This document shows, in pieces, positions 1-6,133 of a DNA stretch of 38,439 bases. Both the position numbers and the translations under genes were made by a program. The notes under the pieces are model-generated. The model made no database searches and was not told the DNA's origin. It saw only the letters and a program-made list of their open reading frames with translations. Location: NCBI GenBank assembly GCA_030602585.1, contig JAUVZJ010000017.1, forward strand, positions 1-38,439, in the 5' to 3' direction. The stretch comes from Candidatus Methanophagales archaeon. GTDB lineage: Archaea; Halobacteriota; Syntropharchaeia; Alkanophagales; Methanospirareceae. Every line of letters begins with the position of its first letter. The first letter of the stretch is position 1.

Positions 1-32
1 GCATCAATCCGCTCCTGTTCCTCAATATTCAT
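1..32 (-). CDS. Possible 5' end of a gene running off the window
   Basis: An ATG at 30-32 on the minus strand opens a frame (MNIEEQERID...) that continues past the window edge. A perfect 8-bp hairpin sits directly before it, and its 3' part (GTGATG) could act as a weak Shine-Dalgarno sequence. Only ten codons are visible, so neither function nor reality as a gene can be judged. Confidence 0.3.
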   Translation of the reverse strand, partial: MNIEEQERID

Positions 33-54
33 AACGCATCACAAAGGATGCGTT
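33..54. repeat. Perfect inverted repeat (8-bp stem, 6-nt loop)
   Basis: AACGCATC at 33-40 and GATGCGTT at 47-54 are exact complements around ACAAAG. On the minus strand the stem ends immediately before the ATG of the partial ORF at 1-32. It could be a terminator for the genes to its right (without a following T-run), an operator, or a structure over a start site. Confidence 0.6.
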
Positions 55-81
55 AAATGGAACTTATATCAAAAGACTTAC

Positions 82-136
82 CGATGTATTGAACCTTTAT
101 TTGTCAAATGAAATACTGAACGATGTATTGAGCCTT
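82..136. repeat. Short direct repeat, two copies
   Basis: The 16-mer CGATGTATTGAACCTT at 82-97 recurs at 121-136 with one change (A to G), 39 nt apart. The second copy lies inside the 3' half of the 35-aa ORF at 104-211. This may mark a small duplication or deletion that shortened that ORF. Confidence 0.55.
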
Positions 137-211
137 ACCACAAACACCTACCACAATACCTACAAATAAACACCCCATAAATAAACAGATTACAGCCGTT
201 TTCTTTTTCAT
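104..211 (-). CDS. Tiny secreted or membrane peptide, possibly a truncated gene
   Basis: A 35-codon frame begins MKKKTAVICLF and has a lysine-rich start, a long hydrophobic core with two Cys, and a short tail ending in QYFI. A strong Shine-Dalgarno sequence (GGAGGTGATG) precedes the ATG and overlaps the stop codon of the upstream propeller gene, so the two would be translationally coupled. The protein looks like a signal peptide or single membrane segment with almost no mature part. The frame closes inside a duplicated 16-mer region, which suggests a truncated secreted-protein gene. A genuine small membrane peptide is the alternative. I do not recognise a family. Confidence 0.45.
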   Translation of the reverse strand: MKKKTAVICLFMGCLFVGIVVGVCGKAQYIVQYFI

Positions 212-221
212 TTTTTTCTCA

Positions 222-1430
222 TCACCTCCTTTTGTTTTTTATCCACCTTTTTAGTTTTACAATATAGACTACAACAAGTAATGCCGAAATTGCGGTTATC
301 GCTTCAAATCCGGGAATCCTTCCTGCTGGACTTGGTGTTGATGTTGTAGTTGGCGTAGGCGTTGTAACTGGTGCTCCCCCATTACCGCCATCACCACTAG
401 GCGTTGCAGTTGTTGCCGGAGTTATTTCCTCTTCAACCGTTATCACATAGATGTTGCCCTCTGAAGTGTATGCAATCTTCTTTCCATCTGGATTCCATTG
501 TGGATTGAGATCACCTCCTTTACCTGTGGTCAGTTGCACCTTCTCACTATTATCACTATTCATCACCCAGATATCATCCATGGTATCAGCCCAATCGATG
601 GATGCGGAGAATGCAATCTTTTTCCCATCAGGACTCCATGCTGGATATGCAAAAAAAGATACATTAGTTGTTAGCTGAACTTTGTTACTACCATCACTAT
701 CCATTACCAAAATATCCCGATTGCCAGAACGAACTAAAATAAAGGCAATCCGTGTTCCATCCGGGCTCCAAGTTTGAAACAATTCATCGCCTTCATTTGT
801 GGTTAATTGCGTTTTATTACTCCCATCGCAGTCCATTACCCAGATGTCCCAAGTTCCTGAACGAGTGGATACAAAAGCAAGCTTGTTTCCTGAGGGATCC
901 CATGCCGGACCAAAATCTTCTGCAAAACTGGTAGTGAGTTGAACCTTATTGCTTCCATCGCTATCCATCACCCAGATATCCTTATTTCCGGTCCGATTGG
1001 AGGTAAAAACAATTTTTGTTCCATCAGGGCTCCACGAAGAAAAAAGGTCCACTGCAGGACTGGTGGTTAGTGGAACTTGATTGCTTCCATCGCTGTCCAT
1101 CACCCAAACATCAAAATTACCAGAACGATTCCAAGAAAAAGCAATCCTTGTTCCATCTGGATTCCATTTTGGATTATCGGGTACTCCTTTGTTGGTAAGT
1201 TGAAGCTTGTTATTCCCATCGCTATCCATCACCCAAACATCAAAATTACCAGAACGGTATGAAATAAAAGCAATTTTTTCTCCATCTGGACTCCAGGCTG
1301 AAAAAAAATTCGCAGTCGAATCATTTGTCAACTTTACCGCTTTTCCACCTGTCATAGTCGAAGTCATTCCAACCAGAGTACATACCAATATAGCCAAAGC
1401 AATAGCCAGTACAAACATTTTTTGTGCCAC
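222..1430 (-). CDS. Secreted seven-bladed PD40/TolB-type beta-propeller with PGF-like C-terminal anchor
   Basis: A 402-aa exported protein. It starts at GTG 1428-1430, chosen because GGAGGTGATG lies about 9 nt upstream; the in-frame ATG four codons later is too far from that site. Residues 1-28 form a signal peptide. Seven repeats of about 42 residues follow, each with W(S/N)PDGxKIAF ... R(S/T)GNxD(I/V)WVMDSDGSNKxQLT, the PD40 (TolB/WD40-like) propeller blade. The recurrent DSDGSN loops resemble calcium-binding loops. A Thr/Pro/Ser-rich linker (about 335-368) leads to PGFE, a hydrophobic helix and a KRWIKNKRR tail, which is the layout of archaeosortase-processed PGF-CTERM proteins. It is therefore probably a surface-anchored binding protein; ligand unknown. 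Repeats 1-5 are very alike at DNA level, implying recent blade duplication. Confidence 0.85.
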   Translation of the reverse strand: MAQKMFVLAIALAILVCTLVGMTSTMTGGKAVKLTNDSTANFFSAWSPDGEKIAFISYRSGNFDVWVMDSDGNNKLQLTNKGVPDNPKWNPDGTRIAFSWNRSGNFDVWVMDSDGSNQVPLTTSPAVDLFSSWSPDGTKIVFTSNRTGNKDIWVMDSDGSNKVQLTTSFAEDFGPAWDPSGNKLAFVSTRSGTWDIWVMDCDGSNKTQLTTNEGDELFQTWSPDGTRIAFILVRSGNRDILVMDSDGSNKVQLTTNVSFFAYPAWSPDGKKIAFSASIDWADTMDDIWVMNSDNSEKVQLTTGKGGDLNPQWNPDGKKIAYTSEGNIYVITVEEEITPATTATPSGDGGNGGAPVTTPTPTTTSTPSPAGRIPGFEAITAISALLVVVYIVKLKRWIKNKRR

Positions 1431-1486
1431 CTCTTATCATCACCTCCATTATATTACATTTCTACATTTTTTATTTATTGTCTTGA

Positions 1487-1497
1487 CTTATAAGCAT
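1487..1497 (-). promoter_or_regulatory. Probable TATA box for the propeller gene
   Basis: On the minus strand GCTTATAAGTC lies about 60 nt before the GTG start at 1430. That leaves room for transcription start near 1465 and a short leader carrying the GGAGGTGATG ribosome site. The 82-nt gap also holds AT-rich sequence without other structure. Confidence 0.4.
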
Positions 1498-1512
1498 AAG
1501 GGTTCACTATGA

Positions 1513-2004
1513 CTATGTCCCTTTCTGCACTCTGCAAGAAGCATGAGCCACACCAGAAGCAGCAAAACAAAAACAGGAAACATCTACATATGCATAATGT
1601 TCATCGTTTTCGTGACCTGACTTTATGTCAAACCAATCATCGCCGCTAGCGTAGCAAACAAAATGTCCGAAGGTGTGTTCTTTCTCCTCGCTGCAATATC
1701 CAGAACCACAGATTTTGGTTCTAACTTTGCATTCGTAAATACAATTACCACACTCAGGTCCCCCGCAACAACCTGCACTATAATGTACTTTTATCTTGTT
1801 TGTGGATGCATATAAAGTTGCTTCTACCTTGGCATGAGCACAATGATTAGGACTATCGTCTGAATCTTCACAATAATCACTCCAATTACTCCAATCACCC
1901 CAACAGAAAAAATAACTCTTCTCCCTCTCCTTATCCTGCCTCGCTCTCCACCTCTCCCACCTCTTTTTGTTTATCTTCTGTCTTCTGTCGTCTATTACTT
2001 TCAT
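1513..2004 (-). CDS. Cysteine-rich protein (14 Cys), candidate substrate of the adjacent radical SAM enzymes
   Basis: A 163-aa protein of no family I recognise. Residues 1-30 are highly charged and helical-looking (DDRRQKINKKRWERWRARQD) and carry no Cys. From about 33 on come 14 cysteines, including CC-GGPEC-GNC-IYEC and CFC groups, plus many aromatic, His, Gly and Asp residues. There is no signal peptide. The start is preceded by GGGTGGTGAG at good spacing, and that site overlaps the stop of the upstream radical SAM gene, so the two are translationally coupled. The leader-like N-terminus, Cys-rich remainder and tight linkage to two maturase-like enzymes suggest a modified peptide/protein precursor. 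It could instead be an ordinary disulfide- or metal-binding protein. Confidence 0.75.
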   Translation of the reverse strand: MKVIDDRRQKINKKRWERWRARQDKEREKSYFFCWGDWSNWSDYCEDSDDSPNHCAHAKVEATLYASTNKIKVHYSAGCCGGPECGNCIYECKVRTKICGSGYCSEEKEHTFGHFVCYASGDDWFDIKSGHENDEHYAYVDVSCFCFAASGVAHASCRVQKGT

Positions 2005-2010
2005 CTTTTC

Positions 2011-2826
2011 TCACCACCCCAGAAAGTTACAGCACGTATCAAATGGATTCATAATATCTTCAGGTCTCCTCAAAACTTCTTTTATCGGTGTCGGATACGT
2101 CCCTATGACTTCCTGATGCCTCGGACAGTCCCAATAATTCAGGTCTGGAGTAACTGCTAATCCGCAAATTCCCGCAACGCACCCCGTTTCTACACATGTA
2201 ACAAGCGTTTTAACATATTTGCTCACATATTCCTTCGCTTTGAGCCATTCCGTAAATCTGACAGTTTTGCTTGAATTTTTGAACGGCTGATATAATCCGA
2301 AATTCAGTATCGTGCATTTGTATTTCTTGCAGAGTTCAATGATATGGTCAATGCAGTGGAAGTTCCACTTGCATAACATAAACCCTATTGAATGTTTAAT
2401 TCCATGTTCTTGCAGGCACTCCAATGCCTTAATAGCCTTGTCATAAGAGCTTTTACCACGAATTCTGTCATGAGTTTCCCGGTCACCGTCAATGCTTACC
2501 TGTATTCCGTCTTTTTTGTCAAAAACACCCATTTCAACATATTTCGGTATGAAAATCCCATTCGTGCTCAATATGATGTGGTCTTGATATTCCCTGACTA
2601 AATCGCAGAGTTGCTCGAACTTGGAATATAACAAAGGCTCGCCGCCGCTCAGGATTATACTATACTCTTTAAGTGGGAATTCTGTGTTCAAGAAATCCTC
2701 ACAGAGATTTTTTATTATTTCTAAAGGCATTTCGGTGGATGCGGTAGTGTAGTTCTGGCAATAACAGTGCTTGCATCGAAGCTGACAATTACTGGTAACA
2801 TGCAATGCTAAGAAGATTTCAACCAT
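2011..2826 (-). CDS. Radical SAM enzyme with SPASM-like C-terminal cluster domain
   Basis: A 271-aa protein from ATG 2826; a GTG at 2856 is possible, but GAGGCGA lies 8 nt before the ATG. The radical SAM motif CQLRCKHC (C14, C18, C21) and the SAM-binding SGGEPLL are plain. The C-terminal third has Cys residues in a SPASM/twitch arrangement (CVETGCVAGICGLAVTPD ... WDCPRHQ ... TCC), and ends FLGW. SPASM enzymes commonly modify peptides or proteins (anSME-, PqqE-, sactionine- and mycofactocin-type maturases). It overlaps the upstream radical SAM gene by 19 nt and is followed within 7 nt by the Cys-rich gene, so all three form one transcription unit. Substrate unknown; modification of the Cys-rich protein is inference. 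Confidence 0.85.
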   Translation of the reverse strand: MVEIFLALHVTSNCQLRCKHCYCQNYTTASTEMPLEIIKNLCEDFLNTEFPLKEYSIILSGGEPLLYSKFEQLCDLVREYQDHIILSTNGIFIPKYVEMGVFDKKDGIQVSIDGDRETHDRIRGKSSYDKAIKALECLQEHGIKHSIGFMLCKWNFHCIDHIIELCKKYKCTILNFGLYQPFKNSSKTVRFTEWLKAKEYVSKYVKTLVTCVETGCVAGICGLAVTPDLNYWDCPRHQEVIGTYPTPIKEVLRRPEDIMNPFDTCCNFLGW

Positions 2827-3827
2827 GATGTCGTCGCCTCTTTCCTCTTTTCCCACTCATCGATCTTTACCAAGTTCAAATAGCCACGTTCATCTTCCTC
2901 AATTTGGTATTTAATTTGTTTGAATTGTGTAGTATAATAGACACTTCGATCAACTCGCTTAAAATACTGCAATGCAATTTCATCGAGTTTGTAACGTATT
3001 TTTTCGCATTCCTCTCTTTCATGATCGGGGTAAAAAGGGCAGTATATTTTTATAGCAAAATCAGGTTTTATCCTGTAGAGAAACTCACACATGTCGTTAA
3101 ACGTTGAAGTATCTACGTTAGAAAAAGGAATTAAAGAAACGGCAGTTAGACCTTCAAATTTATCACTAACCAATTTAAGCGCATTTATTGTAGCTTGATT
3201 ACTATGACCGGTATATTCTTTATGCCATTCATCATCTAAGTTGTAAAAAGATATATTAATCGTATCAAGCCCCACCGCATTTGCTTCTTCAACAAAATTT
3301 GCTTCGATAAGAGAACCATTCGTTGCGAGCCCGCATGAATAATTAGTTCTCTTTTTTACAGATTCAATCAGTTTGGGCACTTCTTCCTTTTGAAGTAGTG
3401 GCTCACCCCCACTTATAGTAAACATGGTTGTTGCATCTCCATCTAAAGTGAGCAAAAGCTCTGTTAGCTTATCAATGGATATTCCTAGTGGAGGTACACC
3501 CTTAAGACCGCAACAACATTCCGTTGGGCACCATTTGCACTTCCAATTGCACCCCCACAGTTTAATGCCAATCCTATGCTTCTTATACGATTCACCACTT
3601 ACAATTTCATACTCGTAGATTACAGGATACATTATCACTTCCCCGTCTTCTTTCAGAACTATATCGGTTATATCAGTTAAATTGTAGGAGCTGCCAGCGA
3701 CACCAAAAGTAGCACTTGCTTTGATAAATCTGCGCCTGCTTACCTTAAGATCATTATTAGGTTTTTCACAGTCATTTTCACGTGTTCCTTCGCTTTCCCC
3801 TTCACCATTACCAAATCTTCCATTCAT
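2808..3827 (-). CDS. Radical SAM enzyme (PFL-activase-like) with an N-terminal Tat-like segment
   Basis: A 339-aa protein. The radical SAM signature CNWKCKWC (C93, C97, C100) is followed by an unusual CCC (104-106), then TISGGEPLL (SAM-binding GGE near 140) and ATNGSLI. The core resembles pyruvate-formate-lyase-activating-type radical SAM proteins without an obvious SPASM domain. Upstream of the core, residues 30-46 read SRRRFIKASATFGVAGS, the shape of a twin-arginine export signal. An in-frame ATG at residue 66 (MYPVIYEYE) would give a 274-aa enzyme without that segment. The longer start has GAGGGG before it. This is the first gene of the three-gene unit. Exported radical SAM enzymes would be very unusual, so the N-terminal segment may be a relic or have another role. 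Confidence 0.8.
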   Translation of the reverse strand: MNGRFGNGEGESEGTRENDCEKPNNDLKVSRRRFIKASATFGVAGSSYNLTDITDIVLKEDGEVIMYPVIYEYEIVSGESYKKHRIGIKLWGCNWKCKWCPTECCCGLKGVPPLGISIDKLTELLLTLDGDATTMFTISGGEPLLQKEEVPKLIESVKKRTNYSCGLATNGSLIEANFVEEANAVGLDTINISFYNLDDEWHKEYTGHSNQATINALKLVSDKFEGLTAVSLIPFSNVDTSTFNDMCEFLYRIKPDFAIKIYCPFYPDHEREECEKIRYKLDEIALQYFKRVDRSVYYTTQFKQIKYQIEEDERGYLNLVKIDEWEKRKEATTSWLKSS

Positions 3828-3860
3828 CTTCTTCCCCTCGCCGCCCCCTCAAGTCGGGGA

Positions 3861-3900
3861 TATTTATAGGTAACAACAAAAATATATAACTATATAAAAG
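3861..3900 (-). promoter_or_regulatory. Promoter region of the radical SAM operon
   Basis: Minus-strand TATA-like sequences lie at 3881-3900 (TTTATATAG, TTATATATT) and 3861-3870 (CTATAAATA), 35-70 nt before the ATG at 3827. A GAGGGG ribosome site sits just before that ATG. Either box could serve the three-gene unit. Confidence 0.5.
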
Positions 3901-3967
3901 TTATGTATTTTTATTCATAAACTATTAAAATAAGCACCTTTAAGACTCATAGATATTAATTATTATG

Positions 3968-3977
3968 GGGTATACCC
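3968..3977. repeat. 10-bp perfect palindrome GGGTATACCC
   Basis: A perfect palindrome in the divergent region between the radical SAM operon and coaE, flanked by TATG/CATA arms. It could be an operator for either side; no regulator is identified. Confidence 0.4.
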
Positions 3978-3996
3978 GCCATAAAGGTCATAGCGA

Positions 3997-4069
3997 GAAA
4001 CCTTTACCAGAGAAAGAATTTTTCTTTTAGCACAGGTTTTCTTTTTGTAAAAAAGAAAAAAGTGTAGAA
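3997..4069 (+). repeat. Interspersed palindromic element upstream of coaE
   Basis: Two modules. The stretch 3997-4016 matches 17 of 20 bases of the element inside coaE (4396-4415). From 4019 to the ATG the sequence is nearly the same as 18081-18134 before the CDP-alcohol transferase start, with two substitutions and two one-base indels over about 54 nt. The core TTTTCTTTTT GTA AAAAAGAAAA is an inverted repeat able to form a hairpin. The element ends right at the start codon and carries no clear Shine-Dalgarno sequence. Confidence 0.75.
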
Positions 4070-4723
4070 ATGCGAGTAGTGGGCGTAACCGGGGGAATAG
4101 CAAGTGGAAAGAGCCTCGTGTTAAATACATTTATGAAACTCGGCGCTTATGCAATAGATTGTGATGCGCTAAGCAGAGAGGTTGTAATGCCATGTTCGAA
4201 GCCGTGGTGGGAGATAGTGAGTTTCTTTGGTAAAGATATATTGAAGAAGGATTTGGAGCTAGACAGGAAGAAGCTGCGGGGGATAGTGTTCGGCGATTCG
4301 GAGAAACTCGATATTTTAGAGAAGATAATACACCCGGAAGTAAGAAGGAAGTGCATGGAGAGAGTCGAGGCGATAAAAAACCTTTCTTTAAAAAAGAAAG
4401 CTTTACCAAAGAAAAATTATACTTCATACACTATGGAATTAGAGCCAGATACGCTCGTTGTTATTGATGTCCCGCTATTAATAGAGCTGGGGATTCAAAA
4501 AGAATTCGATAAAGTAATTGTTGTTTATGTCAGCGAGGAGGTGCAGATAAGAAGGGTGATGGAACGAGATGGAGTAACGAAGGAAGCGGCAAAAAAAATG
4601 ATTGGAATGCAAATGCCGCTGAAGGAGAAGCTGAAATTCGCTGATAATGTTATAAATAACGAAGGCACGCTCGAAGAAACCGAGAAGCAGGTTAGAAATG
4701 TGTTTGAGGCACTTTCTTCTTGA
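4070..4723 (+). CDS. coaE: Dephospho-CoA kinase
   Basis: A 217-aa P-loop kinase for the last step of coenzyme A synthesis: ATP-dependent phosphorylation of the 3'-hydroxyl of dephospho-CoA. GVTGGIASGKS (Walker A) is at residues 5-15. CDALSREV, the HPEVR segment, the VVIDVPLLIELG lid-proximal motif and the VMERDGVTKEAA region all match CoaE. The family is usually about 190-200 aa. The excess falls between VEAIK and DTLVVIDVPLL, where residues 104-115 (NLSLKKKALPKK) are encoded by a 36-nt interspersed repeat in frame. The gene stands alone between two minus-strand blocks. Confidence 0.9.
   Translation: MRVVGVTGGIASGKSLVLNTFMKLGAYAIDCDALSREVVMPCSKPWWEIVSFFGKDILKKDLELDRKKLRGIVFGDSEKLDILEKIIHPEVRRKCMERVEAIKNLSLKKKALPKKNYTSYTMELEPDTLVVIDVPLLIELGIQKEFDKVIVVYVSEEVQIRRVMERDGVTKEAAKKMIGMQMPLKEKLKFADNVINNEGTLEETEKQVRNVFEALSS
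4379..4414 (+). repeat. Interspersed repeat inserted in frame within coaE
   Basis: This 36-nt block matches the reverse complement of 31022-31057 at 35 of 36 positions. It contains the perfect palindrome CTTTCTTT AAA AAAGAAAG (4382-4400). It starts exactly on a codon boundary and equals 12 codons (residues 104-115), so it adds residues without shifting the frame. Confidence 0.85.
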
Positions 4724-4832
4724 TTTTCCAAATTCTAAGCACCAGATCTCATTTGAATTTTAATTTTTGATATTGTTTGGAGCTTAGAAATAAGGATTTA
4801 TGTTTTTTCACCTCTTATTGCGGATATTTCTG
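4724..4832. other. AT-rich spacer with an inverted repeat between convergent genes
   Basis: The gap between coaE and the convergent island operon contains TTCTAAGC near 4732 and GCTTAGAA near 4782, which can pair across about 40 nt of low-complexity T-rich sequence. The spacer resembles degenerate AATTT/GATTTG-rich intergenic repeat seen also after truD. No gene is seen. Confidence 0.4.
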
Positions 4833-5261
4833 TTACCTGCCCAACCCTGATTCTCCCAGAACAAACAAGTCTATCTCATCAGCTAAATCAGAAAAACGAT
4901 CCTTAAACTCAAATATCTTGTCCCTCTTTGCTTCCTCTATCTCCGGTTTGCCAAGCTTTTCTTCAAGTTCCACCTCTTTATAAAAGATGTCATAAATCAA
5001 CATGAAAATACTGGGTCTTTTGCTTCTAAACCTTTTAAAGTCTTCCATAACAGCCTTGCCATTCAAATAGTTATCACGCATTTCATCAAATTCTTTAAAA
5101 ATCACGTCACTGTCCTTATAAAAATCGCTTAACGTTTTCAAAAAGATTTCCGATATTCTTCTATCTTCTGTCATGGGCAATATTGAATAATATATTTGGC
5201 TATTTAAAAGTTTTTCGATTTTTAATTTTTCTTCTTCTCCTCCTTTGTTCAGGCTTATCAT
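4833..5261 (-). CDS. Hypothetical soluble protein, paralogue of the 6134-6805 gene product
   Basis: 142 aa, starting at ATG 5261 after GGGTGAGGAT. I do not recognise a domain. It aligns along residues about 37-135 with the first gene of the same operon: both have FY..SD(V/I)IFK.FD, (D/N)YL.GK...D, IF.LI.DI, then KRDKIFEF..R(Y/F)SDL.DE. Highly charged, helical-looking, no signal peptide or membrane segment. Last gene of the five-gene operon, 4 nt after the preceding stop. The duplicate pair enclosing three small membrane proteins suggests soluble partners of one membrane complex. Confidence 0.7.
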   Translation of the reverse strand: MISLNKGGEEEKLKIEKLLNSQIYYSILPMTEDRRISEIFLKTLSDFYKDSDVIFKEFDEMRDNYLNGKAVMEDFKRFRSKRPSIFMLIYDIFYKEVELEEKLGKPEIEEAKRDKIFEFKDRFSDLADEIDLFVLGESGLGR

Positions 5262-5265
5262 ATCC

Positions 5266-5478
5266 TCACCCTTTTAAGGCGGATTTCGTAATCGAGAACA
5301 CTATTGTTAATAACAGCGATGTGATTCCTATTCCTGCAAAACCAACAGCCATGCCTATATTGGTAGATAAATAAAAAATTAAGCCTAATGTAAAAGCTAA
5401 GGCGGTAATGGGCGCAAAAACAAATTTGGTGCAGCGGTCAACGAATATATATTGTGGCGTTTCTGTGATAGACTTCAT
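5266..5478 (-). CDS. Small two-helix membrane protein
   Basis: 70 aa from ATG 5478. GAGGAGG lies 10 nt before it, so this start is preferred over the upstream TTG at 5520, which lies inside the previous gene. Two hydrophobic helices (about 20-40 and 44-65) are joined by a short loop, with a charged N-terminus (MKSITETPQYIFVDR). No family recognised. Fourth gene of the operon, 7 nt after the previous stop. Confidence 0.65.
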   Translation of the reverse strand: MKSITETPQYIFVDRCTKFVFAPITALAFTLGLIFYLSTNIGMAVGFAGIGITSLLLTIVFSITKSALKG

Positions 5479-5485
5479 TTCGCTG

Positions 5486-5722
5486 TTATGCCTCCTCAAA
5501 CTTCTTAGAGATTTTGTCAAATATTATGTTAACCCATGCCCACATGAAAAAGAAAAATAAAAGGAAAGGAAGAGGAAAATTAAAATAGTACTTTTGGAAT
5601 CCTTCCATTGGCATAATTATAAAGACGCCAATTGCTGCAACAACCTTTACTGCGCCATTAGGAGAATAACGTTCAACAATTGCCTTTATAGCACCCCAGA
5701 AGGAACCATCATCTTCTTTCAT
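5486..5722 (-). CDS. Small two-helix membrane protein
   Basis: 78 aa from ATG 5722, which has AAGGAAAAG just upstream; a GTG at 5737 would add five residues. It has an amphipathic N-terminus, then two hydrophobic helices (VVAAIGVFIIMPM and LPFLLFFFFMWAWVNIIF) and a charged tail. No recognised family. Third gene of the operon. If the GTG start is used it overlaps the preceding gene by 29 nt. Confidence 0.6.
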   Translation of the reverse strand: MKEDDGSFWGAIKAIVERYSPNGAVKVVAAIGVFIIMPMEGFQKYYFNFPLPFLLFFFFMWAWVNIIFDKISKKFEEA

Positions 5723-6131
5723 GTCTTTTCCTTTCACGTGATGCTACCATCCACATATCCACGAAGATAATCACCAGCGAGATGAAACCACACCATACAA
5801 TTGCCCAATAACCGTATAAAAAGCCATAATAAAGAGCAAATAGCGATATAATCGTTGCAACAGATGCCGTGGCTGTAAGTGCTTGGCTTTTTAATGTGGT
5901 TGAAAATATAGACGATAAGTTTTGTGACGATGCGCTTGATTCTATCTCCGATTCTGCCCTTTGACGTGGTAAAAGCTCAGGGATAGGAAAAACGTTAGAA
6001 GAAGCAAAATCAACTTTGAGTTCCTTCTTTTGAGGATATTTGAATAATAGCAGCTCAACGTATTTCATTATTGCCCTAACGCCTTCATTTTTTTCTTTAA
6101 TATCTCTTACCTGTGTTGTAACTGGTTCCAT
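5709..6131 (-). CDS. Membrane protein with soluble N-terminal half and C-terminal helical hairpin
   Basis: 140 aa. Residues 1-85 are polar (MEPVTTQVRDIKEKNEG...). Residues about 86-130 form two membrane helices with a very short turn, and the C-terminus is strongly basic (RERKRHERR), so both ends probably face the cytoplasm. GGGAGAT overlaps the stop codon of the upstream gene, 2 nt before this ATG, giving translational coupling. No family recognised. The hairpin anchor plus soluble region resembles small membrane effectors or anchors of defence modules only in general layout. Confidence 0.65.
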   Translation of the reverse strand: MEPVTTQVRDIKEKNEGVRAIMKYVELLLFKYPQKKELKVDFASSNVFPIPELLPRQRAESEIESSASSQNLSSIFSTTLKSQALTATASVATIISLFALYYGFLYGYWAIVWCGFISLVIIFVDMWMVASRERKRHERR

Positions 6132-6133
6132 TT

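Noticed and set aside
451-1262. Several plus-strand open frames opposite the propeller gene, repeating with a period near 126 nt
   Set aside because: They are antisense shadows of the PD40 blade repeats, with no ribosome sites and unnatural composition.
600-1350. Tandem repetition that might suggest a CRISPR array
   Set aside because: The period (about 126 nt) and in-frame blade motifs show protein repeats; there are no uniform short repeats with unique spacers.
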